Notes under the pieces: generated by a model
What the model saw: the letters and a program-made list of their open reading frames with translations, nothing else
Told to the model about the DNA's origin: nothing
Database searches by the model: none
In this document: one piece after another, positions 47,460 through 55,704 of the stretch
Numbering within the stretch: position 1 is the first letter of the stretch
How the letters are laid out: every line of letters starts with the position of its first letter
Translations under genes and position numbers: made by a program
Source of the DNA: Candidatus Babeliaceae bacterium
Lineage (GTDB): Bacteria; Babelota; Babeliae; Babelales; Babelaceae
Direction: 5' to 3'
Length of the DNA stretch: 64,000 bases
Assembly (NCBI GenBank): GCA_007116155.1
Contig: SKJC01000002.1
Coordinates: 225,009 to 289,008 of the forward strand

Positions 47460-50400
47460 CGACATCCTCCTTGCCACTCTTGAATAGATCTATCCTGATT
47501 CCCAAGCTTTGCAGCTCTTTTATCATAACATTAAACGCTTCTGGCAATCCTGGCTCAGGAACTTCTTCACCCCGAACAATTGCCTCATATACCTTATGTC
47601 GACCGCTAACGTCATCAGACTTATAGGTAAGCATTTCTTGTAAAATATGTGCAGCACCATACGCCTCCAGTGCCCAAACTTCCATCTCACCAAGACGCTG
47701 TCCCCCCATCTGAGCCTTACCACCCAGCGGTTGCTGTGTAACAAGTGAGTATGGACCAACAGATCGTGCGTGCAACTTGTCATCAACCATATGATCAAGC
47801 TTAAGCATATAAATAGACCCTACAGTAATCGCTTGATCAAAACGATCCCCTGTACGACCATTGTAAAGATACTGCGCGCCCGTATCAGGCAACCCTGATT
47901 CACGAAGTAATGGACGAATTTCTCCATCAAACTGTGGCCCATCAAAAACAGGCACACGATAAAGAACACCATCACGAGCAGATTCTTCCGCCAGTCGCAA
48001 TACACCTTCTTTGCCATGCGTTAATTCATATGCTGAAACAAAATCTTCACCATAGGCACACCGCAATGAAGCAAGAACATTCTTATAACTGCCAGCTTTA
48101 ACTGCATCAGCAATAATACGGCCATTAACTACCCCGTTAAAAGCCAAAATAGTCTCTAAAATCTGACCAACGTTCATACGAGACGGCACACCCAATGGAT
48201 TTAAAATCACATCAACAGGGGTTCCATCTGACAAATACGGCATATCTTCACGAGGAACAATTAATGAAATGACACCCTTATTACCATGTCGACCAGCAAT
48301 TTTATCACCAGCCTGAATAGGCCGTTTCATTGCTATATACACCTTGATCATCTTAATAACGCCCGAAGCGAGAGGGTCGCCCTTCTTCAACTTCGATAAA
48401 CGCTCTTCATGAAGACTTGTAAGAATGCGCCGCTGATTTTCATAACGATCTAGAAGACGGGCAACTAAATCATTTATCTCGCCATCTTTTGTTTGCAAGT
48501 CTTTCATATCTTGCAATGTCAACGAAAGGACTTTCGCAGCTGAAAACTTCTTGCCAACAGCGCCAACCCCTTTATAAGCCGCTGGAACATCCTTTCCATC
48601 AACAAGGGAGGCCACTTTCTCAAGTAACATTTTTTCAAGCGTTGCACAATGCATCGCAAACTCCGCAGAAAAACGCTCGCTCTCCTGCAAGACCATTTCT
48701 TTATAACGCTTGTCCTTGCGAATACCACTACGAGAGAAAATTTTCACATCAACAACAGTACCATCAACACCAGGTGGAACACGCAATGAAGTATCTCGAA
48801 CTTCCCGCGATTTTTCACCAAAAATAGCGCGTAACAACTTTTCCTCTGGGGAATACTGAACGCCACCCTTTAAGGTCACCTTACCAACTAAAATGTCACC
48901 AGGATTTACGCGAGTTCCAACACGAACAATACCCTCTTCATCAAGACCCTCAAGGGCCTTTTCATTAACATTCGGAATATCACGCGTTATCTCTTCTGGG
49001 CCGAGTTTCGTATCTCGAGCTTCAACTTCATACTCATTAATATGAACCGAAGTTAAAACATCCTCTGCTACCAAACGTTTATTTAAGATAATTGCGTCTT
49101 CAAAGTTGTAGCCATGCCAAGGCATAAAGGCAACCAACAAGTTTGTTCCCAATGCTAACTCACCCCGCTCAATAGCAGAACTATGAGAAAGCATGTCGCC
49201 ACGATCAACACGCTGCCCAACAACAACTGCTGGCGTTTGATGAATCCAAGTATTATGACTGGATAATTCAAATTTACGTAAGGCATAGGTGTCAACACCA
49301 AATGCAATCCAATCATCGACGTTACCAAACGCACTTTCATCAGCACGAACAACGATCTTCTCTGATGAAACATATTCAACAACGCCAGATCGACGAGCCA
49401 TAACACAAGCGCCTGAAGCGCGAGCAATTTCAGCCTCCATCCCCGTAGCAACAATAGGAACCTGCGTGCGAATCAACGGGACTGCCTGACGCTGCATATT
49501 CGCACCCATCAATGCACGACTCGCATCATCATGCTCCAAGAATGGAATCAACGCTGTAGCAACAGAAACAAGTTGTTTAGGAGATAAATCGATATAATTT
49601 ACTTTTTCGGCTGTTGTATATAAAAAGTTACCATTATGACGAACAAAAATTGGAGTCTTTGGCAGCTTTGTTCCTTTCTTCATAACATCAGACTGCGCAA
49701 TATATGCATCCGATTCTGAAAACGCATCAAGGAAGACAACATCATCACTGACCTTACCATCCACAACTGGCCGATACGCTGTTTCAACAAAACCAAGTTC
49801 ATTAACTAGCGCATACGTTGCTAAAGAAGAAATCAGACCGATCGTTTGACCTTCTGGCGTCTCGATAGGACAAATTCGTCCATAGTGAGAGATGTGAACG
49901 TCGCGAACCTCTGTTGTTGCACGATCTTTAGTAACACCGCCCGGACCAAGAGCTGAAAGACGTCGTTTATGCGCAATCTCAGATAAAGGATTTGTCTGAT
50001 CAATAAACTGCGACAACTGCCCCGTTCCAAAAAACTCACGCAAAACACCATTCAATGGCTTAACATTCAAGAAATCTTGCGGCGTTTGCGCACCATGTAT
50101 TTCCTGAATACGGAAGCGCTCACGAACAATGCGCTCTACCCGCAACAAGCCAGAATAAACTTGATTTGCAAGAAGCTCTCCAACAAGGCGAATGCGACGA
50201 TTACCTAAGTGGTCAATATCATCAAGCTCACCTTCGCCACGCTCACGTAAATTAACCAAATAACGAACAGTAGCAAAAATATCTTCACGCGTTAAAGCCG
50301 TCTGGGTCTCATCTATAGATAAATTGAGTTTTCGATTCATTCGAATACGACCAACCTTCGTCAGATCATATAAGCGCTCACCGAAAAAGACGTTTTCTAA

Positions 50401-51777
50401 CCGCTCACGAACTTCACGCAATGAAGCCCCATCGCCAGGCCAAACCTTAGCATGCAAATCACGCAACGCCTCTTCCTGCGTCATATTCTTATCTTGCTGA
50501 AGCGTAGCTGGAATAATATGTTGAGAAACAAAACCAGCAGAAACAACCAGATCAAAAGACAACTTCGAATAACTACTGAAAATCAACTCATGTGACTGCG
50601 AAAAAGCCTGTCCCTGTTCAGCCAAAACCTCACCTGTTTCAGGATCAATGACATCAGCAACAAAAACACGATTATATAATTGATCTAAAGGTACAAACAA
50701 ACGCTTAATACCAGACTTCTTTAGCCAGGCAAGCGTTTCTTGAGTTATTGGACGACCAATATATAATCCATCATCTTCAAGGTCAACCATCCCAGGCTTA
50801 AGACGTACACCCAAAAGTTTATTCGAGACTTCTTGATAAAATTCGCCCTTTGAAGAAATTATAGAATCCGCAGCATAAAACAGTGGAATAATATCTTTAC
50901 GTGCGACACCAAGTGCCTGCAAAAACGTGGTGACTAATAATTTTTTCTTCTTATCAATACGTACGTACAAATAATCATTACTATCAAATTCAAAATCAAT
51001 CCATGCACCACGAGCAGGTATAATACGCGCTAAATAGCTCGGCTTACCCTGAAGATCTTTTGATTTTTTACTATAAGAAAAAACAACGCCCGGTGAACGA
51101 TGTAACTGACTAACAATAACACGCTCAACACCATTGATAATAAAAGTTCCCAAACTACCAAGCTTCCAACGACCGCCCTCTTCATAAAGGTCAGCCATGA
51201 CCGGAACATCGGCAAAAAATATTTCTTGCTCTTTAACATCACGAATAGAGCGCTCGCCAGTCTCTTCGGAAACATCCCAACTAAGAAGCTGAACCGTCAC
51301 CTTTAATGGCATAGTATAAGATTGCTCACTTGAACGACACTCACCCAATGAAAGCGGAACTTTTATCATGACACGAGAGAGACAATTCGGACAAGTTTTA
51401 TATTTTGCCGTCCGCTTTTTACACTCAGGACACTCAAGCGTATCACTTAACCGAGAACACCCAGAAGCCTTACAAGAAGAACAAGTCCATGAATACCGCT
51501 GTGCTATTCCAGATAGCTTGCCACACGTACAGGACCAATTTCCCAACTCATAAGAAATATACTCAAGAGACATCCTATCCCCATGCTGGATAGGAAAAAT
51601 ATCACGAAAAACCTTCTCGAGACCAATATTCTTCCGCTCAGAAGGAAGACAATCAAATTGGACAAAATCATTAAACGATCTCGACTGTATCTCTATTAAA
51701 TTCGGTACAGGAACAACATCCTTAATTCGTCCAAATGGCCGCCGGACAACGCGGGTACCCTCGCGCAGGTTTGACAT
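47452..51777 (-). CDS. rpoB: RNA polymerase beta subunit with cysteine-rich insertion
   Basis: 1441 residues, about 100 longer than E. coli. All core regions are present, including the rifampicin pocket (FFGTGQLSQFIDQTNPLSE, then HKRRLSALGPGG) with the D516, H526 and S531 equivalents intact, and RHGNKGVIS near the active site. Residues about 81-146, between YELGNW and LGECRSSEQSYTMPL, form an insertion with nine cysteines: C83, C85, C99, C102, C107, C116, C119, C129, C132. These could make two zinc ribbons. E. coli has about ten residues there. GGAGGAG precedes ATG 51777. Confidence 0.97.
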   Translation of the reverse strand: MSNLREGTRVVRRPFGRIKDVVPVPNLIEIQSRSFNDFVQFDCLPSERKNIGLEKVFRDIFPIQHGDRMSLEYISYELGNWSCTCGKLSGIAQRYSWTCSSCKASGCSRLSDTLECPECKKRTAKYKTCPNCLSRVMIKVPLSLGECRSSEQSYTMPLKVTVQLLSWDVSEETGERSIRDVKEQEIFFADVPVMADLYEEGGRWKLGSLGTFIINGVERVIVSQLHRSPGVVFSYSKKSKDLQGKPSYLARIIPARGAWIDFEFDSNDYLYVRIDKKKKLLVTTFLQALGVARKDIIPLFYAADSIISSKGEFYQEVSNKLLGVRLKPGMVDLEDDGLYIGRPITQETLAWLKKSGIKRLFVPLDQLYNRVFVADVIDPETGEVLAEQGQAFSQSHELIFSSYSKLSFDLVVSAGFVSQHIIPATLQQDKNMTQEEALRDLHAKVWPGDGASLREVRERLENVFFGERLYDLTKVGRIRMNRKLNLSIDETQTALTREDIFATVRYLVNLRERGEGELDDIDHLGNRRIRLVGELLANQVYSGLLRVERIVRERFRIQEIHGAQTPQDFLNVKPLNGVLREFFGTGQLSQFIDQTNPLSEIAHKRRLSALGPGGVTKDRATTEVRDVHISHYGRICPIETPEGQTIGLISSLATYALVNELGFVETAYRPVVDGKVSDDVVFLDAFSESDAYIAQSDVMKKGTKLPKTPIFVRHNGNFLYTTAEKVNYIDLSPKQLVSVATALIPFLEHDDASRALMGANMQRQAVPLIRTQVPIVATGMEAEIARASGACVMARRSGVVEYVSSEKIVVRADESAFGNVDDWIAFGVDTYALRKFELSSHNTWIHQTPAVVVGQRVDRGDMLSHSSAIERGELALGTNLLVAFMPWHGYNFEDAIILNKRLVAEDVLTSVHINEYEVEARDTKLGPEEITRDIPNVNEKALEGLDEEGIVRVGTRVNPGDILVGKVTLKGGVQYSPEEKLLRAIFGEKSREVRDTSLRVPPGVDGTVVDVKIFSRSGIRKDKRYKEMVLQESERFSAEFAMHCATLEKMLLEKVASLVDGKDVPAAYKGVGAVGKKFSAAKVLSLTLQDMKDLQTKDGEINDLVARLLDRYENQRRILTSLHEERLSKLKKGDPLASGVIKMIKVYIAMKRPIQAGDKIAGRHGNKGVISLIVPREDMPYLSDGTPVDVILNPLGVPSRMNVGQILETILAFNGVVNGRIIADAVKAGSYKNVLASLRCAYGEDFVSAYELTHGKEGVLRLAEESARDGVLYRVPVFDGPQFDGEIRPLLRESGLPDTGAQYLYNGRTGDRFDQAITVGSIYMLKLDHMVDDKLHARSVGPYSLVTQQPLGGKAQMGGQRLGEMEVWALEAYGAAHILQEMLTYKSDDVSGRHKVYEAIVRGEEVPEPGLPEAFNVMIKELQSLGIRIDLFKSGKEDVGE
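47466..47472 (-). promoter_or_regulatory. Ribosome binding site that decides the rpoC start
   Basis: AAGGAGG inside the end of rpoB, six bases before GTG 47459. It rules out the nearer ATG 47465. Confidence 0.75.
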
Positions 51778-51823
51778 CAGACCGCTCCTCCGTTTCTCAA
51801 TTATTCTATTTTAAACACAAACG

Positions 51824-51856
51824 CTGCATGAGCAGGAAAAAACCTTGCTCATGCAG
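51824..51856 (-). promoter_or_regulatory. Hairpin between rplL and rpoB
   Basis: CTGCATGAGCA (51824-51834) pairs perfectly with TGCTCATGCAG (51846-51856). It lies 20 bases after the rplL stop and 47 before the rpoB start. There is no immediate T run. In other bacteria this gap holds an attenuator or RNase III site that lowers rpoBC relative to ribosomal protein output; the same role is inferred. Confidence 0.65.
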
Positions 51857-51875
51857 TCAAATACGTCGTTTTCAA

Positions 51876-52253
51876 TTAAGAAAGCTTGACTTTCGCGCCT
51901 GCAGCCTCCAATTCACTCTGCATTTTTTTCGCGTCTTCGGTCTTTACACCCTCTGCAATTACAACAGGAGCGCTCTCAACAACTTTTTTTGCATCCATCA
52001 AAGAAAGGTCTTTATTAACAACGCGAAGCGCCTTGATAACCTTCATTTTATCAGCGCCGCTATCCACTAATTCAACCTTAAACTCACTCTTTTCTTCAGC
52101 TGCTGGAGCCGCTACTGCCGCCGGAGCCGCTGCTACCGGCGCCGCCGCTGAAACGCCAAACTTTTCTTCAAGAGCCTTTACTAAATCTGCTAATTCAAGA
52201 ACAGTAAGCGCACCAATTTGATCAATAAGTTGTTCCAATGTCTTAGAAGCCAT
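51876..52253 (-). CDS. rplL: 50S ribosomal protein L7/L12
   Basis: 125 residues, standard. N-terminal dimer domain (ALTVLELADLVKALEEKFGVS), an alanine-rich hinge (about 36-52) and the C-terminal factor-binding domain (KMKVIKALRVVNKDLSLMDAK). It forms the ribosomal stalk with L10 and recruits translation GTPases. It follows rplJ by about 56 bases in the usual order. Confidence 0.97.
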   Translation of the reverse strand: MASKTLEQLIDQIGALTVLELADLVKALEEKFGVSAAAPVAAAPAAVAAPAAEEKSEFKVELVDSGADKMKVIKALRVVNKDLSLMDAKKVVESAPVVIAEGVKTEDAKKMQSELEAAGAKVKLS

Positions 52254-52309
52254 TTTTGTTTCTCCAAAAAATTAAAAAATCACACAAATCTTTGTATTTT
52301 ACCTATTCT

Positions 52310-52828
52310 TTACGACTGCTTTTCTGAAGCCTGCTTCAAAACATAGAGCAAGCGAACAACCATTTGATGCAAGACCGAAGCAAAACCAGAAATAGGCGCC
52401 TGAATACCTGCACAAACCTGTGCCAAAAGAACTTCTCGAGGCGGCAATGTCGCCAAAAACTCAATCTTTTGCTTTGTCAGTACTGCACCTTCAAAATAAC
52501 CAGCTGATGCCTCAAGCTTTTCAAACTCCTTACTTGCGTCAAAAAGCACTTTTGCGATTCCAGGAACATCGGATTTTGCAAAAACAATAGCCAATTGAGA
52601 TCGAAAATGTGGGCGCAAATCAGCAACCCCATCAACCTCTGCTGCCGCCAAATCAAGCAATGTATTCTTTGCCACAAGCATTGAACCATCCTTGGCACGA
52701 ACAGAGCGCCGAAGCTGCTGCATTTGAGCAACCGTCAAACCCTGAACACCAACTAAAAATGCGGCCTGGCTATCAGAAAATCGGCCCCTCAGGTCCTGAA
52801 CAAGCATCTCTTTTTCTTGTCGATTCAT
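52310..52828 (-). CDS. rplJ: 50S ribosomal protein L10
   Basis: 172 residues. Stalk base that binds 23S rRNA and the L7/L12 dimers through its C-terminal helix. Conserved VGVQGLTVAQMQQLRRSVRA and VAKNTLLDLA. It lies 19 bases after rplA, which leaves no room for the long L10 leader used for autoregulation in E. coli unless it overlaps rplA. Confidence 0.95.
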   Translation of the reverse strand: MNRQEKEMLVQDLRGRFSDSQAAFLVGVQGLTVAQMQQLRRSVRAKDGSMLVAKNTLLDLAAAEVDGVADLRPHFRSQLAIVFAKSDVPGIAKVLFDASKEFEKLEASAGYFEGAVLTKQKIEFLATLPPREVLLAQVCAGIQAPISGFASVLHQMVVRLLYVLKQASEKQS

Positions 52829-52847
52829 CCTAACCTCAAACTGAAAG

Positions 52848-53537
52848 CTATAATTCTTCTACTGCTATCTGCAATCCAGGGCCCATCGTAGAAGTAACAA
52901 CTACCTTCTTAATGAAGCGCCCCTTTGCTGCCGGAGGTTTTGCTGCTGATAAAGAACGCAAAAAGGCGACAACATTCTCATGCAACTGCTCTTCACCAAA
53001 TGAAAGCTTGCCACACATAAAATGCACCAATCCTTGCTTGTCGTTGCGGAAAAACACTAAGCCTTTCTTGAGACCAGAAACAACTGACTCAACTTCAAAC
53101 GTTACCGTTCCTAACTTCTTATTAGGCAACAAACCTAGCGGACCCAATTTCTTAGCAACCTTGCCCACCATACCCATAAGATCTGGCGTAGCAACCGCAT
53201 AATCAAAATCCACCCAGCCTTCACCTATCTTCTCGATGAGATCTTCTGCCCCAACATAGTCAGCACCTGCGCGCTGTGCCTGCTCAGCATACTCACCCTT
53301 AGCAAAGACCAAAACACAAGATCGCTTTCCAGTTCCATGAGGAAGAACTAAGCTTCCACGAACAACCTGATCACCCTTGGTTGGATCAATGCCAAGATTT
53401 ACATCCACCGTCAAAGACTCGTCAAAACGGGCATACGCTATACTTTTCAGCTTAGCCAAACCCTCCTGCAGTGAAAAAACTTTTTTTTCACCCAGTGCCT
53501 CTACCGCCTTTTTATATTTTTTTCCTCGATTGGACAT
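52848..53537 (-). CDS. rplA: 50S ribosomal protein L1
   Basis: 229 residues, standard. Binds 23S rRNA at the L1 stalk and releases deacylated tRNA. Typical DESLTVDVNLGIDPTKGDQV at the start and STMGPGLQI near the end. It follows rplK by 13 bases. Confidence 0.97.
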   Translation of the reverse strand: MSNRGKKYKKAVEALGEKKVFSLQEGLAKLKSIAYARFDESLTVDVNLGIDPTKGDQVVRGSLVLPHGTGKRSCVLVFAKGEYAEQAQRAGADYVGAEDLIEKIGEGWVDFDYAVATPDLMGMVGKVAKKLGPLGLLPNKKLGTVTFEVESVVSGLKKGLVFFRNDKQGLVHFMCGKLSFGEEQLHENVVAFLRSLSAAKPPAAKGRFIKKVVVTSTMGPGLQIAVEEL

Positions 53538-53550
53538 AACAACCCTATCT

Positions 53551-53976
53551 TTAATCGATTACTTCAACACCCATACTACGAGCACTGCCAGCAACAATCT
53601 TTTTCGCAGCTTCGATGTCAACCGCATTAAGATCAGGCATTTTGATCTTCGCTATGTCTTCTACATCCGCCCACGATATTTTTGCTACTTTCTGATCATG
53701 TGGACGAGCAGAACCCTTTCCAATTCGACATTTATTTTTGATCAACTCTGAAACAGGCTGTGTCTTTAAAATAAAGTCAAAGGACCGATCTTGATAAATC
53801 GTTATTACAACAGGAACTGTTTGCCCTTTTCTATCGGAAGACTTTGCATTGAACTGCTTGCAAAAATCCATCATATTTATACCATGAGGACCGAGTACAG
53901 AACCGACCGGTGGTGCCGGCGTTGCCGCACCCCCAGCAATTTGCAAGCGCACAATAGCTTTTATTTTTTTTGCCAT
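53551..53976 (-). CDS. rplK: 50S ribosomal protein L11
   Basis: 141 residues, standard. Binds the GTPase-associated centre of 23S rRNA. Typical LQIAGGAATPAPPVGSVLG and the NMMDFCKQFNAKS segment are present. It follows nusG by 14 bases in the conserved nusG-rplK-rplA-rplJ-rplL order. Confidence 0.97.
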   Translation of the reverse strand: MAKKIKAIVRLQIAGGAATPAPPVGSVLGPHGINMMDFCKQFNAKSSDRKGQTVPVVITIYQDRSFDFILKTQPVSELIKNKCRIGKGSARPHDQKVAKISWADVEDIAKIKMPDLNAVDIEAAKKIVAGSARSMGVEVID

Positions 53977-53990
53977 AAAACCTACCTAAA

Positions 53991-54512
53991 CTAACGCTTG
54001 ACCTGATCAAAACGCAATTCCACGGGAGTCATCCTCCCAAAAATACTGACCATAACAATCAGTCGCTCATTTTCCTCATCAACGGAATCGATAAGCCCAA
54101 CGAAGCCAGAAAAAGCACCGTCCCCTATCTCTACCTCGCGGCCAATTTCAAATTGGTCCTTATCCACAGAGAACACAACCTCACCGCGCATCTGAGAAAG
54201 AATACGGTCTACCTCTCCCTGAGAAAGAGCTACCGGATTCGCGCCACCAAGAAAACGAACTACACGAGGCGTAACCAAAACAGCTCGAACAGCTTCTGGT
54301 TGCGCATCCATTTCTAACAGCATATAACCAGGAAACAGCTGCTGATCCTCTTGCGAATCATCCTCGCCAAAAAACTGGCGAACCTTAGCAGAAGGAATTA
54401 ATATCTGCCCAAAAACATCCGACAGATCATTCTCCTCAATGCGCTTGGTTAAATCGGCTTTTACAACAGCCTCTCCACCAACCTGAACCTGAATTACATA
54501 CCAACGTTTCAT
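53991..54512 (-). CDS. nusG: Transcription elongation factor NusG
   Basis: 173 residues. NGN domain (RWYVIQVQVGGEAVVKADL to about 115) and a C-terminal KOW domain (FEIGREVEIGDGAFSGFVG). It binds RNA polymerase and links it to Rho or ribosomes. It follows secE by 11 bases. Confidence 0.96.
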   Translation of the reverse strand: MKRWYVIQVQVGGEAVVKADLTKRIEENDLSDVFGQILIPSAKVRQFFGEDDSQEDQQLFPGYMLLEMDAQPEAVRAVLVTPRVVRFLGGANPVALSQGEVDRILSQMRGEVVFSVDKDQFEIGREVEIGDGAFSGFVGLIDSVDEENERLIVMVSIFGRMTPVELRFDQVKR

Positions 54513-54523
54513 AATTACAATAC

Positions 54524-54718
54524 CTAAACCGTGTAAGACAAAAAGATCTTCTCAAGAAGAAGAAGAACTCGGTCAACCACACCTAAATAGACAGCAAAAA
54601 CTAGCAAAAGAAACACAACGACAACCGTTGCGCCCTTAAACTCCTCAAAGCTTGGCCACTCTACACGACGCAGCTCAAGACGAACTTCGCCGAAAAACTT
54701 AGACACATCTTGTATCAT
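54524..54718 (-). CDS. secE: Protein translocase subunit SecE
   Basis: 64 residues, the short single-helix form. The conserved EVRLELRRVEWPSFEEFKGA cytoplasmic segment precedes one membrane helix (about 31-54). Essential part of the SecYEG channel used by the many exported proteins here. It follows tRNA-Trp by 19 bases. Confidence 0.93.
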   Translation of the reverse strand: MIQDVSKFFGEVRLELRRVEWPSFEEFKGATVVVVFLLLVFAVYLGVVDRVLLLLEKIFLSYTV

Positions 54719-54737
54719 TACAACACTCCAAAAAAAG

Positions 54738-54813
54738 TGGCAGGCCAGGAGGGATTCGAACCCCCAACACGCAGATTTGGAGTCTGCTGCTCTACCGTTG
54801 GAGCTACTGGCCT
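54738..54813 (-). tRNA. tRNA-Trp (CCA)
   Basis: 76 bases with encoded CCA. Anticodon loop CTCCAAA (CCA), T loop TTCGAAT, acceptor AGGCCAG with CTGGCCT and G at position 73, the usual Trp discriminator. It lies between rpmG and secE, as in many bacteria. Confidence 0.94.
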
Positions 54814-54823
54814 ATCCATATAC

Positions 54824-54982
54824 CTACTTTGTCTCTTTATGGAGTGTGTGCTCACGACAACGAGAACAGTACTTACTCAGCTTTAAATCGCCCAACTTGC
54901 GCTGACGAGTAACAACCTGCGTATAGTTGCGCATGCGACACTTCTCACAAGAGAGATGGGAGATAACCCGATCTTTTGCCAT
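54824..54982 (-). CDS. rpmG: 50S ribosomal protein L33
   Basis: 52 residues; found by hand translation. A zinc-binding form with CEKC near the start and CSRC near the end, and the family's NYTQVVTRQRKLGDLKLSKYC. Standard length. It lies between tRNA-Thr and tRNA-Trp, its common place upstream of secE-nusG. Confidence 0.93.
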   Translation of the reverse strand: MAKDRVISHLSCEKCRMRNYTQVVTRQRKLGDLKLSKYCSRCREHTLHKETK

Positions 54983-55019
54983 ATTATACCTATTTTTATT
55001 TAAACCACCACAAACCTAT

Positions 55020-55096
55020 TGGAGCCCGCGACCGGATTCGAACCGGTGACCTCTCCCTTACCAAGGAAGTGCTCTAACCAACTGAGCTACGTGGGC
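55020..55096 (-). tRNA. tRNA-Thr (GGT)
   Basis: 77 bases with encoded CCA. Anticodon loop TTGGTAA (GGT). The acceptor has one A-C mismatch (5-68) and T at position 73, both slightly unusual. It lies next to a second tRNA-Thr. Confidence 0.9.
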
Positions 55097-55152
55097 CCAT
55101 TACACTCTTGCTCTATGGTAATCTAATTACAAACATTTGACAACAAAAAAAA

Positions 55153-55228
55153 TGGAGCTGGCGATCGGACTTGAACCGATGACCTGCTGATTACAAATCA
55201 GCTGCTCTACCAACTGAGCTACGCCAGC
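55153..55228 (-). tRNA. tRNA-Thr (TGT)
   Basis: 76 bases with encoded CCA. Anticodon loop TTTGTAA (TGT). Acceptor GCTGGCG pairs fully with CGCCAGC. Confidence 0.93.
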
Positions 55229-55244
55229 AAAAACGAAGGTTTCA

Positions 55245-55322
55245 TGGAGCGGGAAACGGGGCTCGAACCCGCAACCTACAGCTTGGAAGGCTGTCGCTCT
55301 AGCCAAATTGAGCTATTCCCGC
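55245..55322 (-). tRNA. tRNA-Gly (TCC)
   Basis: 78 bases with encoded CCA. Anticodon loop CTTCCAA (TCC). Acceptor GCGGGAA pairs with TTCCCGC. Only four bases separate it from tRNA-Tyr. Confidence 0.93.
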
Positions 55323-55326
55323 ATCC

Positions 55327-55412
55327 TGGTGGCGAGAGTAGGATTCGAACCTACGAAGGCATTAGCCAGCGGATTTACAGTCCGCCCCCGTTGGCCGCTT
55401 GGGTATCTCGCC
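55327..55412 (-). tRNA. tRNA-Tyr (GTA)
   Basis: 86 bases with encoded CCA and the long variable arm of class II tRNAs. Anticodon loop CTGTAAA (GTA). First gene of the tRNA/ribosomal transcript. Confidence 0.94.
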
Positions 55413-55427
55413 ACACATCTAAAGCCC

Positions 55428-55455
55428 ATTTTAACGCTTTTTTAGGGAATTTCAA
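55428..55455 (-). promoter_or_regulatory. Predicted promoter for the tRNA-rpmG-secE-nusG operon
   Basis: On the minus strand TTGAAA (55455-55450), a 16-base spacer and TAAAAT (55433-55428). Transcription would begin about eight bases before tRNA-Tyr, which fits a tRNA operon. Confidence 0.6.
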
Positions 55456-55497
55456 CAAGAAGTTATATTTCGCAAAAAAGTTCACAGGGTGCACAAT

Positions 55498-55526
55498 TTG
55501 CGGAAACAACCCAAACGTGATATGAT
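55498..55526 (+). promoter_or_regulatory. Possible promoter for exported MutS-like gene
   Basis: TTGCGG at 55498-55503, a 17-base spacer and TATGAT at 55521-55526. It would give a leader of about 170 bases, which holds a small GC-rich hairpin (TCGCGC with GCGCGA, 55657-55672). Confidence 0.35.
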
Positions 55527-55704
55527 GTTTGTACTTTATTTAATATAGTGCAGGGAATGATTTTATTCTCTCGGGCTACACAAAACCCTAGTCGTCTCTA
55601 CATATGTTTTTCAACAGAATTTGTCTTCAACCCATGCATTCGAAACAATATAAATCTCGCGCGCCTGCGCGAAACATTATTAGAAATATGGGGGAACGTT
55701 CACT

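Noticed and set aside
55244..55525. Plus-strand open frame with GLEPATYSLEGCRSSQ-like sequence
   Set aside because: It is the antisense of tRNA-Gly and tRNA-Tyr, a typical spurious translation.
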